Source: Trichobilharzia szidati | Taxonomy: Eukaryota; Platyhelminthes; Trematoda; Strigeidida; Schistosomatidae | Assembly (NCBI GenBank): GCA_944472155.2 | Contig: OX235277.1 | Coordinates: 29,770,804-29,834,803, forward strand | Length of the DNA stretch: 64,000 bases | Reading direction: 5' to 3' | In this document: positions 57,000-64,000 of the stretch, one piece after another | How the letters are laid out: each line of letters begins with the position of its first letter | Numbering within the stretch: the stretch's first letter is position 1 | Translations under genes and position numbers: made by a program | Notes under the pieces: generated by a model | The model's database searches: none | Told to the model about the DNA's origin: nothing | What the model saw: the letters and a program-made list of their open reading frames with translations, nothing else

Positions 57000-57350
57000 A
57001 GAGATGTACAATAACAGATGACTACTATAACACAAATAAGAAAGAATTTAAGGCATCTACAGTTTTACAGTACACTAGTAAAGGATATCTGAAACCTTAC
57101 GTAGGATTCTGATTAAAGCCGGTGTAAAAAACAAAACATCTCTCTAGTTTCTTCATATGTATGAACTCAATAGTACAGAACATTTAAATTTGCTTCTGTG
57201 TCAAAAATGAACAGATTCAACTTTAAGTAGGATACTAGAAAACCTAAATAATGAAATCAAACAGATAGAAGCTTTGGTGTTAAATAACTATCCCATAGAG
57301 TTCATTAGGTAGATCAAAAAGGCTCACAAGAAAAGAGAAAATAGTAATGC
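57000..57350 (+). pseudogene. Two PLE linker pieces in reversed order
   Basis: 57015-57135 matches 34690-34795 (aagaatttaaggcatctaca, gaaaccttacgtaggattct). 57205-57340 matches the earlier segment 34560-34680 (aacctaaatgatgaaatc-type, gcgttggttttaaataacta-type). Thus the later part of the PLE precedes the earlier part, as in a partial tandem array. Frames are interrupted. Confidence 0.7.
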
Positions 57351-57374
57351 AACTATTTACCATACAATTAGTAA

Positions 57375-57795
57375 GGATACATTCAGGGAACATCCGAAAA
57401 CCTCGGAGTACCAGACAACTGTTTCGTCCTAGTTTCAGACTGGGCTCTAGTGGGAAGTCGTGACCACTGGGGCACAGCAGGTCGTGTGTAAGGACAAGTA
57501 GTCGCCACCGACGATATTGGCTATTGATCACGCTATATCATGAATTGACAGAAGTTGAAATTTATGGGCCATTGGACCAGGTCTCAGTGGCTGGATGGTC
57601 TACGAGCTGGTCTTGTGGCTGAAAGGTCATGAGTTCGAACCCTAGTAGGTGGGTACAGCTGGAGAATCCCAAACATGGACGAAACAGCTGTCCAGTACTC
57701 CCAGGTGGTTTTCCAATGGTCCTCTAACCAGTGTCAACTCACGATGAAATCCCGCAAAACCCTTATGTTCCGCTCGGAACACAAAGGAATGAAGT
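57375..57795 (+). repeat. Fold-back repeat, copy 4 (left arm shortened)
   Basis: The left arm keeps only aactgtttcgtcctagtttc, the reverse of the GAAA-side half of the motif. The centre is ggctattgatcacgctatat and aattgacagaagttgaaatt. The right arm has box A region gtggctggatggtctacg, box B gagttcgaaccctagtagg, then gtacagctggaga...catggac-gaaa-cagctgtccagtac. Its CTGGAGA differs by one base from CTGANGA. A SINE-type tail, tgttccgctcggaacacaaa, follows. Confidence 0.8.
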
Positions 57796-58249
57796 GAAAA
57801 CGACGATTGCATATGACTAAAGATTTAGCTACTTGAACACGTACATAATCTTATCCTAGGTATACGATCACATACCTGTGGGAGGGCTGTGACCACATGT
57901 GACCGTCTCAGGTTTGTAATGAATTCCAAACCCATACGACCTGTCGGTAGACATTCGAATCCCTTACTGAAATGGGTTATAACTTAAAATTGTGCATACA
58001 CGCGAAACATTTAACATTATGATATACAATGAATATTTTTGTTCTGGAGCCTGAATAACTTATCTTAATTATGAAATTCACTGTAGTAACCAAACTTCAG
58101 ATTCACGGTCCTTTGATAAGTCACTAAATGGCGACCAATATTATGCGTCTAGTCCTTCGTTTGTTGCAGAGAGAATTATAAAAATTAACTTCGAGGTGTG
58201 GCCACCATGCTAGGTGACTAGCCACCACGTGTACTCTGAACTGTTATTA
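57796..58249. other. No recognised gene
   Basis: AT-rich. The piece ccaccatgctaggtg (58203) is also found near 54257. Confidence 0.4.
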
Positions 58250-58440
58250 TTAGATTGTTGGAAGCCACTGGTAAGAAGCCTTGGACCTAGATTTCATGCT
58301 TGTTGGTACTCACCAGTCAGTTAGGCTTTTCTGTAATCTTCCGGGAACTTATGTCCCTTCTGAGAGTTGAACCCCGGTTATCCATTACTGCAGTCAGACA
58401 CGTTAGGTTGACACCTAGCCTCCTGAAGGCCTGCAATGGA
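58250..58440 (-). repeat. Unclassified dispersed repeat, copy B
   Basis: Reads gttggaagccactggtaaga, agccttggacctagatttca, tgttggtactcaccagtcag on the plus strand, related to 63875-63970 (gaagacaatcgccaagaagc, gatctaggtttcgtgcttct, cacttatcagtcagtgaggc). Non-coding. Class unknown. Confidence 0.5.
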
Positions 58441-58519
58441 TACTTTGGTTGGTGAGTGGGTAGGAAGCAATGTCATGTGTCCAGTGGTTGGTTCGATGCA
58501 GAGTGAATTTAAATGATAT

Positions 58520-58786
58520 ATGAAGTATGATAATATAACCAATTTTCATTCGAAGCACTTTTCGATAAATTTTCAATTAATCATTAATACTTTGTTATAT
58601 CGAAAATGTTTAATATGGAGAGATAGCAAGGTCTGTGTTAGTAGTAGTGAAAGAAGAGGGAGAATAGATATCTTAAATAACTTGCCATTTGTTAAAATCA
58701 ACCTATTACTGCATATTAGACAAGGAAAGAACTCGATTGATGAGATTGATGGAATATATAAACACATATCCGTGAATCTGATGTAG
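58520..58786 (+). other. Coding-like open frame, unidentified
   Basis: An 88-codon frame whose second half (SSERRGRIDILNNLPFVKI, LLHIRQGKNSIDEIDGIYK) looks protein-like and ends at a stop. I cannot assign a family. It could be a terminal exon of a host gene, a decayed element or chance. No neighbouring exon or polyadenylation signal was identified with confidence. Confidence 0.2.
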
Positions 58787-59269
58787 GAAAGGAAAAAACT
58801 GGTTCAACACAAACTATTATTATGATTTGTTTAACATTTCTACACACTACTGTCCACTTGGCTATTCAAGATTCAGTTCGTCAGTTTTTTCTAGTGTCAT
58901 ATAGCGAACTGTTTGTTTCCTGCCAACAATGACTGTCATCATTATAGAAATTCACGCAACAGTCCTTTAACAATGGTTTTCTTTGAGAAGTAAACGAAAT
59001 AATACAAATAATAAGTTGAGACTGTAATATTCTTTTAAGAATTAATCAAAAAATGTACTTAATTCTATTTGTGACTTGTTAGACATATATACACACGCTT
59101 TTTAGAGGGTTTCAAAAATAGACTCTTACTGAAGCAAAAAGAGAAACAAAGTGTAATGAATATTGCTTTTTGAGCTGCATACACACAGGTCAGACGTGAA
59201 ACGTACACAGTGAAATAGCCAAAGCGATATACGGTTGGATATCCGCATATGTATTGCTTGATTTGAAAA
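58787..59269. other. No recognised gene
   Basis: AT-rich spacer. Confidence 0.4.
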
Positions 59270-59765
59270 CACTACAAGTTTGATCACAGACCGATATCAG
59301 ACAGAGAACCATTGAAAAGTAGGGAGTAATGGACAGATCTTAGATCCGTCCTTGTTTAGGACTCTTCGGCACTATGCACCCTTAATCCCTGCACCGAGGA
59401 TCGGACTCAAGACTTTCGGACTACGAGCTATGATCATTGACCATTCTGATGCTCACTAATATTTGAAAACACAACAAAGTTGTCAAGATTTCTAGTTAGC
59501 AGTCGTGCTCAACGTGGTCCACCAGGTCGGATGTGCAAATAAATTCTCCCTAGTGACGTTAGCTGGTGATGGCGCTAAAATTGCGAATGAGCATTAGTTA
59601 GAATTCATGGACTGTTGGATCCTGTCAACGAGATCGCCTTGTAACCTGCAGGATCATGGGGAAAGTCCCAAACAATAGCGAAACAGCTCTCCAACACTCT
59701 CTGGTTTTTGCCAGTCTTTTAACTGATATCAATCAGTGATCAAACCTGAAAACAATCAAATCCCT
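59270..59765 (+). repeat. Fold-back repeat, copy 5
   Basis: Left arm: gtttgatcacagaccgatat, and on the minus strand the unit gtgccgaagag-tcctaaacaagga-cgga. Centre: gttagctggtgatggcgcta, gttagaattcatggactg. Right arm: cgaaacagctctccaacact and the tail aactgatatcaatcagtgat. Both hammerhead-like units are damaged (GAAA lost on the left; the 5' core lost on the right). Confidence 0.75.
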
Positions 59766-60189
59766 ACAAACAGAGGAATAAAAATCGCATTAGTGTCCCT
59801 TTGTCGAGATAAATTAAACACGTAATTGAATGTGAAAAATGTATTTAGAAAAGATTTCTAGGTTATGTGAAGTTACCATTTAACATCTGACACATATTTT
59901 ACAAAAACGGATCGCTTGATCAACAACATACGAAGAGTGGTCAATACGACTTAAGAAAGTATTCAGTGTGCATACTTCATTTTTTAGAATTAAAATGACT
60001 TTAATGAGAAAACTATGAATTCAACAATTACTGACATTTTTTCTAGACACAGAAACTCCGCATTATTTCATGATTACATTCCATTTACATACTCACTGAG
60101 ATGTAAAAGACTTTTTTAGCACTGTTGTGTAACGCATATTCAGGCTCTAGTACTGTTACTTCTGAAATAGACTGAAAGAAAATGACCGA
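59766..60189. other. No recognised gene
   Basis: AT-rich spacer. Confidence 0.4.
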
Positions 60190-60390
60190 TTGAATTTTGA
60201 CATAGAACTAACTCTGCACGGAAGTGCAGCAGTTTAAGTTATGACAACCCATAGAGGACACAAAGGTAGACAGAAGAAAGAGTGATAAAAGAAATTCAGA
60301 ATAACTTCAATGAACAGAATTGCACAAGGGAAAGGTAGAATAGTTAAGTGAGGAACACAAGTCAGCACACCAACTAGGCTAACGAACTAT
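60190..60390 (+). repeat. Unclassified dispersed repeat, copy B
   Basis: Partner of 38140-38389, sharing cacaaaggtagaca, gcacggaagtgcagcag and the order of other blocks. Non-coding. Confidence 0.45.
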
Positions 60391-61168
60391 GTCTAGTTTT
60401 GAACAGGTAAGGGTAAAATATTACACATTGCTAATCCATACTTCAGTCAGAGAACTTGATAAATCATATGCAATCCACTAAGTAATTCTTTGTAATTCAT
60501 CACACTTCAGTGGATGTGAAACAACGTAATCAAAAAAGAAACTTGCATGTGAGCAAAAAACAAGCATGCTTGAAAATGACGATAGCAGGATCTTAACAAA
60601 CCCAATAATACCAAAAATGTAACTGAAAAATCTTGGAAATAATTTATTGAGTCCTTTTGATGAATACGTAGACGGTTAAATGTTCAATATTGTAAGCGCT
60701 GCGCATCGTCTTCCATGAATTTTATGTTGATTTACAGACTGATATTTTAGAAAAAAAATTGTTAGGTGTAAATATGTTTATTTATGGATCTCAAAACTAT
60801 TCACATTTCAATAAAACTATCGATTTGGTTTGACCAGCTCCCCTAGGTAGGACTTACATAGCCTCCGTCAGGTAAATCTTCTTCCTCATTGCCTACACGC
60901 GGACGGAGGACTACTCACAAAAGTGAAAGGGAGAATGCAAAAGTCTGACGCCCACAACCCAACTGGCGGACATTCTGACCAACCAAGGGGAGCTGGAAAA
61001 AACTCTGATTTCAAACCTATGGTGAGCATAGGATGGCGCTGCCCCACTACCCTGTGGATCAGTGTCAAGTCAAAGTCTCATGTGGAGGAAGGTGGTCCCT
61101 GAAGCCAACCATATGCCTCCGTTTGGGCGGTCAGGCAGTTTCCAAGTCTCCACACAAACTATGAGAAT
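60391..61168. other. Unassigned; locally GC-richer block at 60835-61165
   Basis: 60835-61165 contrasts with its AT-rich surroundings (for example tagcctccgtcaggtaaatc, ggatggcgctgccccactac, ggcggtcaggcagtttccaa). No open frame of note and no recognised family. It may be the 5' non-coding part of an element or an unknown repeat. Confidence 0.4.
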
Positions 61169-61411
61169 TTGTGTGGCGCATTCTCATTGGTGCCCATAAT
61201 GTACCAAGTTTGTGTTTTAACACTTCATGCCATTACAAGAATTTATACTGAAGTTAATACATCGTTTTTGATGTCGATGAAGGGAACACATATGCTTCTG
61301 TATGATAAAACAACATATACCTATAGTACACTACCAAATGAAAGATGTATTTGTCGTTCAATGATGACTTACGGTCACTTCAACATCGATAGATATTCTA
61401 ATGGGAAATAA
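61169..61411 (+). other. Coding-like open frame, unidentified
   Basis: 80 codons with MSMKGTHMLLYDKTTYTYST and ICRSMMTYGHFNIDRYSNGK. No family recognised. It follows the GC-richer block directly. Could be a host exon or chance. Confidence 0.2.
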
Positions 61412-61779
61412 GAATTAATACATAATAAACACTGTCTTGAGTGAACATTTCCCATTACTACAGTTTATTTTGGCTACTTCGAAGTTCTTTACGCCTATGA
61501 TATTTTTCTTAACTTTCACTGTTTGTTAATGAGTGAGAGTAAAATTTTTTTCTCAGTTTCAGCAAAAAAGTAATTTGAAAGTCGACAACGCTATGCCCTA
61601 GTAGTACATACTGGTGTATTTATGTTGATTTACGGGCCATATTATTTAAACAAGAAAATTTTCAATATAATTGTATTTCAAATGTAAATTTGTAAGATGA
61701 ACAACAAACTGAAGTGAAAGTTCACTGAGATTTTACTGCGAGAACTTTGAATTATAATAGAATATTTACTTCAATTTTT
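61412..61779. other. No recognised gene
   Basis: AT-rich spacer. Confidence 0.4.
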
Positions 61780-61965
61780 AGATTTTCCCGTCGATTGATT
61801 GGACCGAAGCGCTCAGTCTCAGGTTGACATGTCGGCTTCTTGTGCAGATGTCTGGGCATGTAATTAGAAGTTAATTGGTGGATGGTGACTAGCAGTGGAA
61901 TCCAGGATTCGCATTTTGTCCTGGATTCCACTGTTAGTCACCATCCACCAATTATCTTATAATAG
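61780..61965 (+). mobile_element. Sm-alpha-type SINE collapsed into a hairpin
   Basis: The outer part is ccgtcgattgattggaccga, gcgctcagtctcaggttgac and atgtcggcttcttgtgcaga, as in the 46.2 kb copy. Then ttggtggatggtgactagca, gtggaatccaggattcgc and, after a short loop, gtcctggattccactgttag, tcaccatccaccaa: an inverted repeat of about 35 bp per side. The tRNA-like boxes and the ribozyme core are deleted, leaving the two outer arms joined back to back. Confidence 0.8.
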
Positions 61966-62279
61966 AATATGAACTGCTAGAGAATATGATTTTCAAATAG
62001 TGGAGATTTGTAACTCAGTTAAATAATTTACATGTAATTGTGTTCTCTGAGCTGAATGGTGACTTAACTGAGAAGTTCTCGTTGTCCTTCAAGTCAAGTG
62101 AACGTATCTGAATTCTCTATGAATGGCAGAATCACATCTCCAGACGACAGCCATCGATTCCTTGTTTATTTAGATCAGTATTGATAGTTTTCATAGACAT
62201 AGAATTACAATTTTCTGCCAGGTGGGATATTCTTTGTTAGATGATAAATTTGATCTATAGTGATATTTCTGCTAATCAT
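61966..62279. other. No recognised gene
   Basis: AT-rich spacer. Confidence 0.4.
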
Positions 62280-62660
62280 TGATTCTCATGGCCACCAGGC
62301 TTCTAGGAAATCCCCGGCATTTTCGCTGTATAAAGTATCTACATTTTCCCAGTCAAATCGGTGTCCAAAGTTGTCTACATGCTTATTGATATGAAATAAT
62401 ATACGTTGTGTCCTTTAATGGCTAGTTTATGTTCTTGGATTCGGAGTGGAAGGAGACATCCACTTTGACCAACACAGCGTTTATCACATTTCAAGCAATT
62501 GATTTTGTAGATGGTATTGATCTTGCCTTCTTTTGCCATTGCATCTTTTCGTCTGCACAATAATGAATGAAGTGACTGTGTTGATTTGTGTGCTGTATTT
62601 ATTCCGGATAATTTTAGTATTCGACTCCGAATCCATGAAGCAGAATTTAACAGATACAAT
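62280..62660 (-). pseudogene. PLE nuclease fragment, fifth family
   Basis: Minus strand: STQSLHSLLCRRKDAMAKEG, INTIYKINCLKCDKRCVGQS (GIY-YIG start with Y, C-x2-C and VGQS in place of YIGQS), LPLRIQEHKLAIKGH. Further 3', in another frame, a C-terminal region with KPGGHENQ-type sequence reaches 62280. RT missing. The upstream side is interrupted at 62660 by a SINE target duplication. Confidence 0.75.
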
Positions 62661-62671
62661 ACTATGAATCG

Positions 62672-62919
62672 GTGCATGCGTCGGTGGCACAGCAGTAGAA
62701 TGCTCGCCTACCACGCCTCATGTGGTGCGGGATTCGATCCTCGGCCGATGCACTCCTCCTTTATCTCGCTAAGCCAGTAATGAAATCGGTAAAGAGGCAA
62801 GGTTGGGCATCAGGCTAGCAACCCCATCCCGTAAAAATAAACACCACTACTACCGAAACTTCAAGCCTCTAGCTTGAAGCCCTATATTCCACTGGGGACG
62901 TAAAGGAATAAAAAAAATT
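62672..62919 (+). mobile_element. tRNA-derived SINE, complete, with 12 bp target duplication
   Basis: Head gcgtcggtggcacagcagta, box B gggattcgatcctcggccg, body with ggcatcaggctagcaacccc and gtaaaaataaacaccactac, tail attccactggggacgtaaag, gaataaaaaaaatt. Flanked by tactatgaatcg at 62660-62671 and 62920-62931, so it is a well-defined insertion adjoining PLE sequence. Same family as 10720-10952. Confidence 0.9.
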
Positions 62920-62931
62920 ACTATGAATCGA

Positions 62932-63404
62932 ATAAGAAAGAACAAGCCACTTGACAAAATCAGTCAAATTTCAAATCAATAAAGGGAGTTAGTGCTGATG
63001 TAGATTAACAACCAATCACGAGGAAGGTTTTCAGGAGTTACAATTATGCTATTAACACAGGACTCATACAATTTGACTTCATATTCAAGTTTGTGATGAA
63101 GCGATTTTGTCTAGAAGGACAACAAAAGCTTCACAATTATATCAACATTAAGTTCAGAGAAAGCAACCACATCAAAATGAAAATAAGACTTCAAATGAAA
63201 GACGTATTGTTTAACTAAGTGAGCTGAACCTATCGAGATATACTGTTCAAAATTGTAATCTTAATCCAAAACACGGTCACTCGGTGATTACGTAACTGTG
63301 ACATAGACGAAGAGTACTATATTCACTAATATAAGTGATTGGTAATTACTCCCGAGTTTGAAAAACAGTTTCTAATTTTCATCATTACATAGAATAGAAT
63401 GACT
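62932..63404. other. No recognised gene
   Basis: The first ~80 bases may continue the PLE fragment beyond the SINE. The rest is AT-rich without motif. Confidence 0.4.
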
Positions 63405-63600
63405 GAGTGTTGTTCAACAACCACTTACAATTCTAAGCACAGTTAGTAATAAGCCACACCTATTGTTTGATTGTAAGTGGCGTTACTTGGTTGCCCGAAT
63501 TTCAGTAGGTGGAGAGGCATTCGAACTCGTGACCCAGTCGGTTCGAATTCGAGAGTATACACCAATGATCCACAGAGCGATAGGGACAGCCTGTATTTTA
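63405..63600 (-). repeat. Unclassified tRNA-like dispersed repeat, copy B
   Basis: Partner of 56040-56290 (ttcaacaaccacttacaatt, aataagccacacctat, cagtaggtggagaggcattc). On the minus strand, gtcacgagttcgaatgcctc is box-B-like. Confidence 0.5.
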
Positions 63601-63734
63601 CCGTCTGCATACTCATGGTGGGGGAGTTTTTCGAAAGATAGATAATCTTTTTGCCAGCACAAACACACGCACCCTTCGGAATTACATGCAAAGTTACATC
63701 AAGGCAAAAATCAGGGAGATGTGGTGAGATTTGT

Positions 63735-63870
63735 CAACTCTCCCAAACACTATTGTCGGTTGAAAACAGTGATGATAGCTATACCCTCATCCAACCTAAG
63801 GTATTTTTATAAGGAGCTTTTCATGATGTTAACAAACTCTTAAGGAACACCTTCCGAATTGATGTTATTT
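63735..63870 (-). mobile_element. SR2-like RT fragment
   Basis: Plus-strand blocks cactattgtcggttgaaaac, agtgatgatagctataccct and aacaaactcttaaggaacac parallel 50455-50560 (cactgttggttgggaacagt, gatgatagttggttgtatgc, aacaaatttctcaggtacac). It is a diverged minus-strand piece of the same RT. Too short to hold catalytic motifs. Confidence 0.65.
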
Positions 63871-64000
63871 GGTTGAAGACAATCGCCAAGAAGCCCCAGA
63901 TCTAGGTTTCGTGCTTCTTGGCACTTATCAGTCAGTGAGGCGTATATGCAACATTGAAGGGATGTATGGCTCCTCTGAGATTCAAAACTAAGTCACCCAG
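63871..64000 (-). repeat. Unclassified dispersed repeat, copy C (runs off the window)
   Basis: Related to 58250-58440 and 54270-54345. It abuts the SR2-like fragment and continues past the end of the window. Confidence 0.45.

Noticed and set aside
1..64000. CRISPR array, bacterial operons or riboswitches
   Set aside because: No regularly spaced short repeats, no ribosome-binding-site-led gene clusters, and the element content is that of a flatworm nuclear genome.
1..64000. Spliced-leader RNA gene
   Set aside because: Schistosomes trans-splice some mRNAs, so I looked for a leader-like exon with a following donor site. I found none that I could support by eye.

Overview
This window looks like a piece of a blood-fluke (Schistosoma-type flatworm) genome. 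It is AT-rich and has no prokaryotic gene layout. It is packed with decayed retroelements of kinds known from schistosomes: Penelope-like elements (PLEs, reverse transcriptase plus GIY-YIG nuclease), RTE/SR2-like and CR1/jockey-like non-LTR elements, and tRNA-derived SINEs, including Sm-alpha-type repeats that carry a hammerhead ribozyme. I recognise no intact host gene. Almost every longer open frame that I can name is a retroelement fragment with stops or frameshifts.

Layout. 0.5-2.8 kb: the best-preserved PLE (minus strand, Y-V-D-D present). 3.9-18.0 kb: a very large inverted duplication. Two ~3.74 kb arms (3910-7650 and 14260-17992) are almost identical and in opposite orientation around a 6.6 kb spacer of RTE, SINE and Sm-alpha fragments. 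Each arm holds the same mosaic of an RTE piece, an SR2-like tail, two PLE fragments and a PLE with the same six in-frame stops. 18.7-29 kb: SINEs, RTE and CR1 3' ends, and PLE pieces, with several datable insertions bounded by target-site duplications. 28.8-29.2 kb: a possible solo LTR. 29.2-35.5 kb: a long broken CR1/jockey-like element with ORF1, endonuclease and reverse transcriptase, interrupted by two PLE insertions. 35.9-47.1 kb: SINEs, fold-back repeats, a near full-length but ruined RTE element (38.4-41.5 kb), the best-kept Sm-alpha hammerhead copy (46.2-46.5 kb) and a PLE fragment. 48.1-52.6 kb: an SR2-like element whose middle is replaced by a related element in the opposite orientation. 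52.6-64 kb: mostly unrecognised AT-rich sequence with scattered PLE, SINE and fold-back repeats.

The most unusual material is (1) the large near-identical inverted duplication, and (2) a ~500 bp fold-back repeat family, with five two-armed copies and a few partial ones here. Each arm carries a tRNA-like box B and a motif laid out like the Sm-alpha hammerhead ribozyme, so a complete copy would carry two ribozyme-like units pointing outward. Nested insertions give a relative history: PLE into CR1, PLE into RTE, CR1 into PLE, and SINE into or beside PLE.

Nothing here forms an operon or pathway. The elements interact only as donors and targets of transposition. Family names are assigned from protein motifs and repeat comparison within the window, not from a database search.
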